From assembly GCA_002021875.1 (NCBI GenBank), contig CP018627.1, positions 3,782,001-3,846,000 of the forward strand: a stretch of 64,000 nt of DNA, in the 5' to 3' direction. Of the stretch, positions 1 to 8,680 are shown piece by piece. Each line of letters begins with the position of its first letter. The stretch's first letter is position 1. The stretch is from Streptomyces hygroscopicus. GTDB taxonomy: Bacteria; Actinomycetota; Actinomycetes; Streptomycetales; Streptomycetaceae. A program made the translations under genes and the position numbers. The notes beneath the pieces are model-generated. The model was not told the DNA's origin. It saw only the letters and a program-made list of their open reading frames with translations, and did not search any database.

Positions 1-98
1 CACCGCCTTGGCTTGGCTCCTACGGTGTCCGAGACGCCACGTCGAGCCCACAGAGGCCTCTACGATGTCGGTTCAGCCCGACAGTCTTGTGGAGCACC

Positions 99-2282
99 AT
101 GCGCCTCGCACACCTCAAAATCGTCAACTTTCGCGGACTCAGCCGAGTTGACATGCCCCTCTCTCGCTTTGGTTGTCTGATCGGTGAGAACAACGCGGGG
201 AAGTCGTCCGTATTCCAGGCCCTCAACATGTTCTTGCGCTCAGCCTCCGCCACGGAGGCTGACTTCCTCGATCCCGCACGGCCTGTCCGCATCCAGCTCA
301 CTTTCGCCGACATCCGCGAGGCTGATCTTCAGCGCTTGGAGGAGAGCCACCGGTCGCGTATCGAGCCGGAAGTGAGCGACGGTCGCCTCACTCTGGCCCG
401 GACTTATGTCAGTCCAGGGAAGGGTTCGATGTGGGTGGTCAAGAAGGTGCCCAGCGATGCCCGCTTTCGAAAGCCAGCTCTTGAGGAGGTCCTCCGCCCC
501 AAGATCTCTACCGAGGAGCTGGAGGCAAACGTCCGAAGCGTCTATCCGGAGATCTTCGACAAGCTAGCCGGGAAGATCACGCGTGTCGCCGTCAGACGAG
601 AGTGGGCCGAACTCGTCGCCACCCTTCCAAATGACGCGTACAGCACAGGCGACGATCCTCTGATGACCGGCCTGGACAAGTCGGTGGCTCCGCTGCTGCC
701 GGAGCCCATCTACATCCCCGCCGTGAAAGAGCTGAACGACGATCTCAAGACCACGTCATCGGCGACCTTCGGCCGGCTCCTGTCTCTATTGTTCGAGGAC
801 ATCGAGCATCAGCTCCCCGAGTTGGAGGCCTCTTTCGACCAACTGCGGCAGCAGCTCAATGTGGTGGCGGAGGAGGACGGAGGGGAGTCTGACCGACGGC
901 TGCCGGAAGTACGCCAGATCGAGACGCTGATCCAGCAGAACCTCCAGGAGTCCTTCCCCCGCGCGAGTGTGCGTCTGGAGATTCCCCCGCCGCGGCTGCG
1001 CAGCTTGCTGGAGGAGGCCCAGATCGCCATCAACGATGGCATCAGTGGGCCGTTCAAGACCAAGGGAGACGGCCTGCGCCGATCAGTGGCGTTCGCGATC
1101 CTGCGTACATACGTGGATCTCAAGACTGCCCGGCCGTCACAGCCCGACAGCGCCCAGCAGCCCAGCCTGCTCTTGTTCGAGGAGCCAGAGGTCTTCCTCC
1201 ACCCACAGGCACAACGCAAACTTTTCGAAGCCCTGACAGTCTTCTCCCACTACAACGATGTGCTGGTCAGCACTCACTCATCTGCGTTCTGCGCCCCCGG
1301 GGCGACAGGTACCTTCGTGAAGGTCGTCAAGGACCACACCCTGGACCCACCTGCCAGCCGAACCTGTGTGATTGACCTGTCCGACATGAACGCCCGGGAC
1401 CAGTTCGAGATCATCACATACGAGAACAACGAGGCCGCATTCTTCGCCAACTCCGTGCTGCTCGTGGAGGGGTCCAGCGACCGAACGCTCATTCCCCATA
1501 TCGCGCGCACCCTCAGCCCGCAGTGGGACTTTGAGAAACAGGGTGCCGCGATCGCCAAGGTGGAAGGGAAGGGCAGCATCGAGCGGTACCGTAAGTTCTT
1601 CCAACGTTTCGAAATGCGGGTCGCGGTCATCGCTGACCTGGATGCCGTACTTGACGGGTTCGACAAGTTGGGCGCCAGTGGCAAGTGCCATGAACTGCGT
1701 GACCGGATCGTCTGCCGGGTCACGGAGTTGGTAGAGGATGAAGAAGCTGAGGTTTCCAATAGAACGCTGAAGAGCATCCGCTCCAGCGGCAGCGCTCGGG
1801 AATTGTGGCGGCAGGCCCAGATCAAGAGCGAGGAACATGCTCAGGGGCTGTGCGGGTTCGAGGAGTTGAACGCAGCGGTGGATGCCTTCTTCGCCCGCTC
1901 CGCATCAGGCTCGGCGCGCAAGATCCTGGAGGAGGCCAATGACCCTGAGCTGGAGAAAATGAAGTTGGATCTGCTGCGAATGCTCCGTCACGAAGACATC
2001 TACGTGTGGGAGCGCGGGGCCATCGAGGCCTACTATCCGGACTTGCAGATGAACGAATCGAACAACAAGAACGACCGGGCCCGCACGTTCTGCGAGCGGC
2101 ACACCACCGCCGAAGCCATCCGTAGTCTGCCCGTCTTCAAAGACACCGCTACCTGCGAGTTCGACCTCATCTTCGGATCCCTCTTCGATGCATCATCTCC
2201 GCGACCGTACCCGCTTGAGATCCCCGATCAGGTCGGAGCAAGGCGTTCGCAGGCCGAGCTCGCGGATACAGGAGTTGAGTAA
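99..2282 (+). CDS. OLD-like AAA ATPase / TOPRIM nuclease
   Basis: A 727-residue protein of the overcoming-lysogenization-defect (OLD) type. The N-terminal SMC/ABC-like ATPase has the Walker A GENNAGKS at residues 29-36 and a Walker B LLLFEEPE near 358-365. It is followed by a TOPRIM nuclease domain with LLVEGSSDR near 452-460 and an acidic ADLDA near 510. OLD nucleases are ATP-driven DNA nickases or nucleases, and many act in phage defence (for example GajA of Gabija). I chose ATG 99, preceded by GGAG, over an in-frame TTG at 87. No UvrD-like partner follows downstream; whatever lies upstream is outside the window, so class 1 (stand-alone) versus Gabija-type cannot be settled. The base composition looks less GC-rich than the core genes. 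This fits an acquired island ending at the tRNA-Pro gene. Family confidence is high; the defence role is inferred. Confidence 0.85.
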   Translation: MRLAHLKIVNFRGLSRVDMPLSRFGCLIGENNAGKSSVFQALNMFLRSASATEADFLDPARPVRIQLTFADIREADLQRLEESHRSRIEPEVSDGRLTLARTYVSPGKGSMWVVKKVPSDARFRKPALEEVLRPKISTEELEANVRSVYPEIFDKLAGKITRVAVRREWAELVATLPNDAYSTGDDPLMTGLDKSVAPLLPEPIYIPAVKELNDDLKTTSSATFGRLLSLLFEDIEHQLPELEASFDQLRQQLNVVAEEDGGESDRRLPEVRQIETLIQQNLQESFPRASVRLEIPPPRLRSLLEEAQIAINDGISGPFKTKGDGLRRSVAFAILRTYVDLKTARPSQPDSAQQPSLLLFEEPEVFLHPQAQRKLFEALTVFSHYNDVLVSTHSSAFCAPGATGTFVKVVKDHTLDPPASRTCVIDLSDMNARDQFEIITYENNEAAFFANSVLLVEGSSDRTLIPHIARTLSPQWDFEKQGAAIAKVEGKGSIERYRKFFQRFEMRVAVIADLDAVLDGFDKLGASGKCHELRDRIVCRVTELVEDEEAEVSNRTLKSIRSSGSARELWRQAQIKSEEHAQGLCGFEELNAAVDAFFARSASGSARKILEEANDPELEKMKLDLLRMLRHEDIYVWERGAIEAYYPDLQMNESNNKNDRARTFCERHTTAEAIRSLPVFKDTATCEFDLIFGSLFDASSPRPYPLEIPDQVGARRSQAELADTGVE

Positions 2283-2884
2283 CTCAGACGCTGTAGGGCG
2301 CTGCTTCTATGGATGGGTGCGACGATGGTGAAGTCGACCTGGGCCAGCCAGTTGATGTCGCCAGTCGCGTCCGCACGAGCTTGGACTTGCTGCTGGCCCC
2401 GAGCGAACGCACCTTCCACGGCGCAATGGCGGGAAGCGGCATTAGACGGTCTGGCAGCCTCGATACCTTCTCCGTGCCAAGGGTTACCCACCAGAGTCGG
2501 CTCCGCCCACTGCCTACTGTAACAACGGCTGAACGATGTCCGCCCACGAAAAGAGAGGCCCTGGCGATAGCCCAGACCTCTCCTGTGTTCTCCGCGCTTC
2601 CTTCGGGGTGACCGTGGAAGCGTGACCCTGCGACCGGGCCCCCAAGGGGTGTCGGGAACTGGCCAAAGCTACGCATGTACTACCGGTTCAGTCCGAGACA
2701 GGCCCCTTTGTGCTGCGCGCCGGGGAGGCCGCGATCCAGGCTCGAGTCGGCAGACGAGACGGCCACCAGCCGTCACCATTAGGCGTTGGCGCACATCCGC
2801 CCTCTCTGCACCAAGATCCGGGCCAGGAACGGGCCAACCCCTGAAGGGTGTCAATATCTCGATCAGGCGGCTGATCTGGGTGTG
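2283..2884. other. gene-free stretch of island
   Basis: About 600 bp after the OLD-like gene with no convincing coding region on either strand. The open frames here are short, have no ribosome site and resemble no family I recognise. Apart from one hairpin near 2553-2582, I see only possible debris of decayed island genes leading into the gltX relic. Confidence 0.5.
2553..2582 (+). terminator. possible hairpin terminator
   Basis: GAGAGG (2553-2558) pairs with CCTCTC (2577-2582), with an inner CTGG/CCAG helix and a short loop. It lies about 270 bp after the OLD-like gene in otherwise gene-free sequence, so it may end that transcript. There is no T tract. Confidence 0.3.
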
Positions 2885-3090
2885 GATCCCGATCGCCGCG
2901 AGCGCGCTGATGATGCCGTCGATCCACTCCGGCTTGTTCCGGGCCGCATCTGTGTCCTCGATCCGCAGGACGAACGTTCCGCCGGACTGTCGTGCCACCG
3001 CCCAGTTATAGGGGCGGACCGTGCGCCACCGACGTGGAACATGCCGGTCGGGGACGGCGCGAAACGAACGCGAACTGGGGCAGGTGACAT
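2885..3090 (-). pseudogene. truncated, frameshifted glutamyl-tRNA synthetase relic
   Basis: Read on the minus strand from ATG 3090, the product begins with the class I synthetase signature [11 protein letters not shown], then [10 protein letters not shown] (HIGH-type region). Near 3010 one base is missing. In the next frame the sequence resumes as [24 protein letters not shown] and [14 protein letters not shown], exactly as in GluRS N-termini. Similarity stops around 2885, so only about 68 of some 480 codons remain and the gene is dead. The surviving part covers the ATP-binding fold start. It resembles the [11 protein letters not shown] type of GltX. The relic overlaps the start of the methyltransferase on the other strand by a few bases, which suggests a deletion joined two unrelated genes. 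Confidence 0.8.
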
Positions 3091-3668
3091 GTGCTCCAGG
3101 GTACCCGCGCCAGGCACCACTCCCAGACGCCCCACCATCCCAACACTGGCACTGGTTGCCGCCCGCCCCGGGCAGGGTCCTCGACATCGGCGCCGGCAGC
3201 GGCCGCGACGCTGCCGCGCTGGCCACCCGAGGGCACCAGGTCGTGGCGGTAGAACCCACTCCTGAGCTGCGTCGGATCGGACAGCGCCTCCACCCAGATA
3301 CAGCGATCCGCTGGATCGACGACGCCCTTCCATCACTGACCGGTCTCCAAGGGCCCTTCGACTTCACGTTGCTCTCCGCAGTGTGGATGCACCTGGACGA
3401 ACAGGAACGCGTCGAAGCCATGCAACGGCTGGCTGACCTGGTGGCGCCGAGAGGATGTGTGGCCCTCTCACTGCGGCACGGTCCGGTTCCCACGGGACGC
3501 CGTATGTTCGCGGTCTCCGGGGACGAGACGGTGGCGTTGGCAGAGCGGTTCGGGCTGTCCGCGGTACATCGCGGGCAGGGATCTGATCGTCTCAGCCGGG
3601 AGGACGTGAACTGGAGCACGCTGGTCTTCCGCGCGGAACCGCCTACAAGAGCAGGGGTGAGCCGATGA
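3084..3668 (+). CDS. class I SAM-dependent methyltransferase, probably N-terminally truncated
   Basis: A 194-residue protein with the Rossmann motif [16 protein letters not shown], the acidic post-motif AVEP at the end of strand 2, and a motif IV-like region [13 protein letters not shown]. This makes it a small class I methyltransferase; the substrate is not evident. I placed the start at GTG 3084, behind GGGG. The residues before motif I ([18 protein letters not shown]) are short for the family, and the start lies inside the relic gltX region, so some N-terminal helix may be lost. The TGA stop overlaps the ATG of the HNH gene (ATGA at 3665-3668), so the two were translationally coupled. A methyltransferase paired with an HNH nuclease recalls a modification/cleavage pair, but that function is only an inference. 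Confidence 0.72.
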   Translation: MTCAPGYPRQAPLPDAPPSQHWHWLPPAPGRVLDIGAGSGRDAAALATRGHQVVAVEPTPELRRIGQRLHPDTAIRWIDDALPSLTGLQGPFDFTLLSAVWMHLDEQERVEAMQRLADLVAPRGCVALSLRHGPVPTGRRMFAVSGDETVALAERFGLSAVHRGQGSDRLSREDVNWSTLVFRAEPPTRAGVSR

Positions 3669-3725
3669 CCGTGGACTTCTACCGAAGCGAGCCGAGCCCG
3701 TACGTCCTGGCGGCTGGCCGTTTTG

Positions 3726-4679
3726 ATGGGCGCCAACTCCCGCACCTACAAGTTCGCCTTCGGAGCCGCGCTGCTGGAGTACGCCGCGCAGGACAGGACC
3801 GAGGTGACGCTGGAGGAACTCGCCATTCCATATGCCATGGGACTGGTGGCACACCTCGCTGAAGCCCCGCAGGCACCGTCAGGGCTTCAGGTCCGGGGGT
3901 CGGACTTCCTGGCCGTGGCTGAGCGTGAGGCCAAGGAGTCCGCCGCGCTCGGCCACCCCACCGACCGGCTCCGGCACGCCGCGGTGCGCTCCATGCCGGG
4001 GATGGTGATGCAGAAGTTCCACAACCTGCGCGGCAACACCCGCACGGCGCACCGGTTCTACGACCTGATCGGCAACTCTCACCAGCGGATCGTACGCCTG
4101 ACTCCCGAGCTGCGCTCCATCGCCAAGGGTGAGCAATCCACCGGGTTGCGTGCCGAGCTGGCTGCACGGTGGGACATCGTCGAAAGCTCCTTCGCCGCGG
4201 GCATCGGCCGCAGTCTCATCGACGAGGGATTCTCGGTGGACTGGGCGACACTGCAGCTCACGGACAAGCGCCGCCGCCGCTCGGTCACCGGAGTCGCTGA
4301 CGCCGTGATCGGGTTCCAGCACGGCCGCTGCCTCATCTGCGCTCAGCCCATCGCGCCCGGCGACAGCACCGTCGTCGACCACGTCTTTCCCTACTCCCTG
4401 ATGCGGCGCTTCGGTGACGTCTCCGGCTGGCACGGACCGGACTGGGACGCCATCTGGAACCTCGCTCCCGCACATCAAGCCTGCAACAGCGCCAAGAGCG
4501 ACCGGCTCCCCACCGCCGGAGAACTCCACGGGCTCGCCCAGCGCAACGAGGCGATCATGCACTCCCCCCACCCGCTCAGGAAAACCCTCCAGCTCAGCCT
4601 CCACAGCGCGCAGCACAGCGACACCCCCAAAGGACACTGGCCGCACTTCCTGCGCCAGGTCCAAACCGCCTGCGATTAA
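3726..4679 (+). CDS. HNH endonuclease, 5' end frameshifted
   Basis: The C-terminal third carries an HNH nuclease motif: RCLICAQP (CxxC), VVDHVFPYS with the DH pair, then [19 protein letters not shown]. The coding sequence originally began at ATG 3665, overlapping the methyltransferase stop. That frame reads [14 protein letters not shown], and the family-like continuation [16 protein letters not shown] appears in another frame from 3708. One extra base (or two missing) lies near 3705-3708. Translation could restart at TTG 3723 or ATG 3726, giving about 318 residues with the whole nuclease domain, although neither has a good ribosome site. The enzyme may therefore be lost, poorly made, or intact if the shift is a sequencing error. 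The nuclease assignment is firm; the biological role is not known to me. Confidence 0.72.
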   Translation: MGANSRTYKFAFGAALLEYAAQDRTEVTLEELAIPYAMGLVAHLAEAPQAPSGLQVRGSDFLAVAEREAKESAALGHPTDRLRHAAVRSMPGMVMQKFHNLRGNTRTAHRFYDLIGNSHQRIVRLTPELRSIAKGEQSTGLRAELAARWDIVESSFAAGIGRSLIDEGFSVDWATLQLTDKRRRRSVTGVADAVIGFQHGRCLICAQPIAPGDSTVVDHVFPYSLMRRFGDVSGWHGPDWDAIWNLAPAHQACNSAKSDRLPTAGELHGLAQRNEAIMHSPHPLRKTLQLSLHSAQHSDTPKGHWPHFLRQVQTACD

Positions 4680-5403
4680 GCACCGCCAGTAGCGGTCGGT
4701 CCATCCCACACAGATCAGATACGCACCCAAATTGTCCGGCCCCTCGGCCGTCGATGCCACGAGCATCAACACGAGATGTCTTCCACACGACGACACCACG
4801 CCCGTGCGGCGCCCGACCGCGATGCCAAAGGCGCACCCATCGGTGACATCATTTTCGCTTGTTTGGCACACTTTTTCGTCGGGCTCGATCCCTCCGAACC
4901 GTCTCCCTACGGCACTCCAGAGCCGGATACAGCGCTCACGCCCTGGGAGTGCCCCATCTGCCGGCAAACGCCAAGGGGCTTTACCTCGCCTTGACGTAGG
5001 CCACCTACAGCGACCAGAACACCCGCGTGCCCGCCGACCTGCAAAAACTGACCCGAAGAGATCACTGACAGTCCCCCGGTTCCCCTGTCGCACGGGGAGC
5101 GCGACTCCGTGCTCCCACCCCGGAAGGGGGTCGGGAGTCGACAAGGGTCCTTATGCCTCTTGATGTACAGAGCATCCGAATCGATGGGGTGACCGCGGGG
5201 GCCTACGGTTGACGGCGGCGCACAGGGGCTCAGTACGGCGCGATAGGTGTACCTGATCGAGTGACGGACGAATCGGGCACCGTTGACACGTCTGCGAGTT
5301 GGGAGCACGAGGGCTCCCAGAGGGCTCCCACTCGCTCCCTGCCCGGAAATGGTTAAGGCCGCCTCCGCTACCCGCGGAAACGGCCTTCGACCTGCGAAAA
5401 CGC
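4680..5403. other. gene-free island edge next to tRNA-Pro
   Basis: About 720 bp between the HNH gene and the tRNA 3' end. I find no convincing gene and no recognisable integrase or excisionase fragment. It holds an 11-bp tandem repeat at 5309-5330 and lies where the att region of an integrated element would be expected. Confidence 0.45.
5309..5330. repeat. 11-bp tandem direct repeat
   Basis: GAGGGCTCCCA occurs twice in tandem (5309-5319 and 5320-5330). The inverse GGGAGC stands just upstream at 5301. Short repeats of this sort near a tRNA 3' end could be recombinase arm sites, but that is speculative. Confidence 0.4.
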
Positions 5404-5480
<77 letters not shown>

Positions 5481-5680
5481 GTGCTCGTTCGGCTCGGGCT
5501 TTCCCCTCGCCGACCGCGCATGAAGAACAATACCGCACCTCAGGGGGTGGCCGCTGCCACCCCAGGGTGAAGATCGGGAGTCCGGCGGGACCAGCCGGGG
5601 TGTTCGCTCAGCGGGATTGGGTGATTGCTCAGCGTTATCGGGAGGTTGCGGACTGCGGCGTCGGCGGGGAGGGTGGGTGC

Positions 5681-5711
5681 TTGACTTGAAGTTTGGTTTA
5701 AGTTGCACGCT
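5681..5711 (+). promoter_or_regulatory. MerR-type promoter of the transketolase pair
   Basis: A -35 TTGACT (5681-5686) is separated by 19 bp from a weak -10 CACGCT (5706-5711). The spacer contains the near-perfect dyad ACTTGAA-N6-TTTAAGT (5684-5703, one mismatch). An overlong 19-bp spacer filled by a dyad is the hallmark of promoters remodelled by MerR-family activators. The predicted start falls at or next to ATG 5718, so the message may be leaderless. This would explain the lack of a ribosome site. Confidence 0.5.
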
Positions 5712-5717
5712 CGGTCC

Positions 5718-6419
5718 ATGACCTTCACCGACGTTCACACCGCGCAGGGGTACGACGATCTTCCTCGGCTGATGAGTCTGATGACCGGGGACGAGAAGCA
5801 CGGGCCGGCCGCGACCTCGACGCTTGACGTGGTCTGGGTGCTCTACGACCGCGTGCTGCGGGTCTCGCCGGTGGCTGTGGATGCTCCGGACCGGGATCGG
5901 TTTCTGCTGTCCAAGGGGCACGGGCCGATGGCGTACTACGCCGTGCTCGCCGCCAAGGGGTTCCTGCCCGAGTCGCTGCTGCCGGGGTTCGGGGCGTACG
6001 AGTCGCCGCTGGGGCACCATCCGGATCGGGTGCTCGTACCAGGCGCCGAGATCAGCAGTGGCTCACTCGGACATGGGCTGCCGTTGGCCGTGGGGAGTGC
6101 GCTCGGGTTGCGGGCGCAGGGGCTCTCCGGGCCGGCCGTGTGGGTGCTCGTCGGCGACGCCGAGCTGGACGAGGGCAGCAACCACGAGGCGATCGCGTAT
6201 GCGGGGGCCGTCGGGCTGGAGCGGTTGCACACGGTCGTTGTCGACAACGCCTCCGCCACCCATCGCCGGCCCGGGGGCATCGCGGCGCGCTTCGAGGCCG
6301 CGGGGTGGTCCACGGCGACCGTGGACGGGCGTGATCACCAGGCGCTCTACGAGGCGTACACCGCGCCGCACCCGGGGCGGCCGCATGCCGTGGTGGCCCG
6401 GGTCGAGGCCAAGGTCTGA
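5718..6419 (+). CDS. transketolase, N-terminal (TPP-binding) subunit
   Basis: 233 residues. This is the thiamine-diphosphate-binding half of a split transketolase. FLLSKGHGPMAYYAVLA holds the conserved KGH, SSGSLGHGLPLAVG follows, and GDAELDEGSNHEA begins the cofactor/metal motif (GDxxLDEG in place of GDGxxxEG). DNASA completes the metal ligands. Transketolases move two-carbon units between sugar phosphates in the pentose phosphate pathway. The C-terminal half is the next gene, 31 bp downstream, so the two form one enzyme. No ribosome site precedes ATG 5718; the start agrees with a leaderless transcript from the promoter at 5681-5711. Split transketolases of this kind may act on specialised sugars or in secondary metabolism, and the substrate cannot be told from sequence. 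Confidence 0.88.
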   Translation: MTFTDVHTAQGYDDLPRLMSLMTGDEKHGPAATSTLDVVWVLYDRVLRVSPVAVDAPDRDRFLLSKGHGPMAYYAVLAAKGFLPESLLPGFGAYESPLGHHPDRVLVPGAEISSGSLGHGLPLAVGSALGLRAQGLSGPAVWVLVGDAELDEGSNHEAIAYAGAVGLERLHTVVVDNASATHRRPGGIAARFEAAGWSTATVDGRDHQALYEAYTAPHPGRPHAVVARVEAKV

Positions 6420-6450
6420 TTCGTTTCCAGGGTGAGAGGAACTGTCTTCG

Positions 6451-7398
6451 ATGGACACCATGCGTGAGCGTTTCGCCGCCACCGCCTCCCGTCTTCTCGA
6501 CGACGACCCCCGGCTGGCCGTCGTGCTGGCGGAGATCGGTAAGGACGGCTTCACGGACGCGGCCCGGGCGCATCCCGACCGGGTGATCAATGTCGGCATC
6601 CGCGAGCAGCTGTTGGTCGGCGTCGGCGGTGGACTGGCCCTGACCGGGATGCGGCCGATTCTGCACACCTTCGCCAGCTTTCTGGTCGAGCGGCCCTTTG
6701 AGCAGGTCAAGCTGGACTTCGGGCATCAGGGCGTGGGCGGGGTGCTGGTGAGCGCGGCCGGTTCGTACGACTGGCCCGCGGGCGGCCACACCCATATGGC
6801 CCCCGGCGATGTGGCCCTGCTGGACACGCTCGACGGCTGGACCGTCCATGTGCCCGGCCACCCGGACGAGGCCGAGACGCTGCTGCGGGACGCGGCCGCG
6901 GCCGGTGACGACTCGGTGTACGTCCGGCTGTCGGCACACTCCAACTCCGCCCCGCGGGACATCGTCCCCGGCCGCTTCCTGACCGTACGGGAGGGGCGCG
7001 GCGGCGTGGTGATCGCGGTCGGGCCGATGCTCGACAGCGTGCTCACGGCTGTCGAGGGGCTGGATGTGACCGTGTTGTACACCACTACGGTGCGGCCCTT
7101 CGACGAGCGGACGTTGCGTGCGACGGCCGGGGCGGGATCGGGTGCCGGGGCGGGATCGGGTGCCGGGGCGGGATCGGGTGCCGGGGCGGCAGTCGATGTC
7201 GTGCTTGTCGAGCCGTATCTCGCGGGCACCTCGACCGCCGCCGTCAACGACGCGCTCGCCGATCGCCCGCATCGGGTGCTCGGCCTGGGCATCCCCCGGC
7301 GCGAGCTGCGCCGCTACGGCACGATCGACGAGCATCTCGCGGGCCAGGGGCTGGACCCGGCGTCGTTGCGCGAGCGCGTCTCCGGCTTCCTGCGCTGA
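6451..7398 (+). CDS. transketolase, C-terminal (pyrimidine-binding) subunit
   Basis: 315 residues, second half of the split transketolase. It has the pyrimidine-binding region (VLAEIGKDGFTDAARAHPDRVINVGIREQLLVGVGGGLALTG, with the conserved Glu of NVGIREQ). A C-terminal transketolase domain follows, carrying VVLVEPYLAGT and GIPRRELRRYGTIDEHLA. A GAGAGGAA ribosome site lies about 10 bp before ATG 6451. The linker between the two domains contains three tandem copies of an 18-bp unit encoding AGAGSG (7126-7189), a recent in-frame expansion that only lengthens a flexible loop. It is co-transcribed with the preceding subunit and ends 33 bp before the convergent hydrolase gene. Confidence 0.88.
   Translation: MDTMRERFAATASRLLDDDPRLAVVLAEIGKDGFTDAARAHPDRVINVGIREQLLVGVGGGLALTGMRPILHTFASFLVERPFEQVKLDFGHQGVGGVLVSAAGSYDWPAGGHTHMAPGDVALLDTLDGWTVHVPGHPDEAETLLRDAAAAGDDSVYVRLSAHSNSAPRDIVPGRFLTVREGRGGVVIAVGPMLDSVLTAVEGLDVTVLYTTTVRPFDERTLRATAGAGSGAGAGSGAGAGSGAGAAVDVVLVEPYLAGTSTAAVNDALADRPHRVLGLGIPRRELRRYGTIDEHLAGQGLDPASLRERVSGFLR
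7126..7189 (+). repeat. 18-bp in-frame tandem repeat (3.5 copies)
   Basis: Units at 7126-7143, 7144-7161 and 7162-7179, plus a partial copy, encode Ala-Gly-Ala-Gly-Ser-Gly inside the transketolase C subunit. The copies are identical in DNA, which points to slippage. Confidence 0.9.
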
Positions 7399-7431
7399 GG
7401 CGGTGGCTCCGCCGGGGCCGGGCGGTGTGGT

Positions 7432-8382
7432 TCAGAGGCGCTTTTCCAGCCAGGTCAGCAGGTCCTGCTGGACCTCGTCCCGGTTGGTCTCGTTGAGGAT
7501 CTCGTGCCGGGCCCCCTGGTATCCCTTCCAGCTCAGCTCCCGCGTGCCGCCGTAGCGGAAGTCCTCCAGGAGTTCGTAGACGAGCGTCATCCCCTGGTTG
7601 CACGGGTCCTCGGTGCCCACCGCCAGATGCACCGGCAGCGCGGCCGGGATGCGGGCCTGGTGGCGCGGGTCGTTGATCTTACGGACGCCATGGACCCAGT
7701 CCAGGGACAGCCCGGCGCTGAACGCGAAGCCGCACCGCTCGTCCGCCGCGTACGCGGCCACCTCCGCCGCGTCGCGCGAGAGCCACTCGAAGCCCGTCCG
7801 GTCCTGAAGGGACTCGTACGGGTCGTTGAACGAGGCGAAGAGGGTCGGGGTGAAGGTGGACGGGGCGGTCCGGCCCCGTTCCGCGATCTCCTGGGCGATG
7901 CCCTCCAGCGCCTCCTCGGTCCCGGTCCCCGGCAGGGAGCGGAAGGTCCCGGAGAGGATCAGCCCGGCCAGCTCCTCGCCGTACTCCTGGGCGCAGTCGC
8001 GGGCCAGCATCGAACCCATGCTGTGGCCGAGCAGGACCAGGGGCGCACGGGGGTGCGCGGCCCGGGCGCGGTCGCCGATGGCGCGCAGGTCGGAGACGAT
8101 CGCCCGCCAGCTGTCGCCCTCCTCGCCCACGACGCCGAAGCCGCCCGTCGACTCGGCGGTGGCTCCGTGGCCGCGGTGGTCCGAGGCGACCACCGCATAG
8201 CCGTGCGCGGCGAGGAAGCGGGCGAACCGGTCGTAGCGCCGGGCGTGTTCGGCGGCGCCGTGGGCGATCTGGACGATCGCGCGCGGGGCGCCGTTCTCCG
8301 GCAGCCAGGTGTAGGTCGCGACCCGCACACCGTCGGGCGTGGGCAGATGGTCGGTGCGGTGGGTGATACCGCCGTCGGGCAT
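7432..8382 (-). CDS. alpha/beta hydrolase, monoacylglycerol lipase/lysophospholipase type
   Basis: 316 residues of the serine-aminopeptidase-S33/Hydrolase_4 family. The oxyanion region is AHGAAEHARRYDRFARFLA near residues 40-58, followed by ASDHRGHG at 67-73. The nucleophile elbow GHSMGS places Ser at 121, the acid is probably Asp in GTEDPC, and the histidine is in GARHEIL near 296. These enzymes hydrolyse monoacylglycerols or lysophospholipids. No signal peptide is seen, so it acts in the cytosol. It starts at ATG 8382, downstream of GGAGATGAGA. It converges on the transketolase pair, and its leader contains a 15-bp degenerate tandem repeat (8398-8515). Confidence 0.87.
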   Translation of the reverse strand: MPDGGITHRTDHLPTPDGVRVATYTWLPENGAPRAIVQIAHGAAEHARRYDRFARFLAAHGYAVVASDHRGHGATAESTGGFGVVGEEGDSWRAIVSDLRAIGDRARAAHPRAPLVLLGHSMGSMLARDCAQEYGEELAGLILSGTFRSLPGTGTEEALEGIAQEIAERGRTAPSTFTPTLFASFNDPYESLQDRTGFEWLSRDAAEVAAYAADERCGFAFSAGLSLDWVHGVRKINDPRHQARIPAALPVHLAVGTEDPCNQGMTLVYELLEDFRYGGTRELSWKGYQGARHEILNETNRDEVQQDLLTWLEKRL

Positions 8383-8397
8383 GCCGTCTCATCTCCT

Positions 8398-8515
8398 GGT
8401 GCTCGTCGATCTGGTGCATATCGATCTGGTGCTCATCGATTTGGTGCTGGTCGGTCTGGTGTCAGCCGGTCTCGTGCTGGTCGGTCTGTGAAGTGGGTCT
8501 GGTGTGAATCCGTCT
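8398..8515. repeat. degenerate 15-bp tandem repeat
   Basis: Six contiguous 15-bp units close to GGTGCTCGTCGATCT (8398-8487), followed by two poorer copies. It sits in the roughly 300-bp gap between the divergent hydrolase and amidohydrolase genes, in the 5' leader side of the hydrolase. Copies differ at several positions, so the array is old. No gene is supported in this gap. Confidence 0.75.
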
Positions 8516-8680
8516 GGCGTGGAGGGGTGCGGACGGAAGCCCACTCTCCCTTTGCCCGGCCCGCAAGCCAAGGGCATCGACGCGCTCTTGTCCTCCGGGG
8601 CGTGGGGGGTGTAACGATCAAGGGCTTGGTACCGCGTATCGACTCCTGATCCATGCAACTCCCTTGCTCCAGGAGGACCG

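Noticed and set aside
2669..3745. A 358-codon minus-strand frame covering the gltX relic and methyltransferase
   Set aside because: Only the GluRS-like part is meaningful; the rest is antisense to the methyltransferase and HNH gene.
4680..5403. Integrase or small gene remnants next to tRNA-Pro
   Set aside because: Short frames exist on both strands but none shows tyrosine recombinase motifs or a ribosome site.
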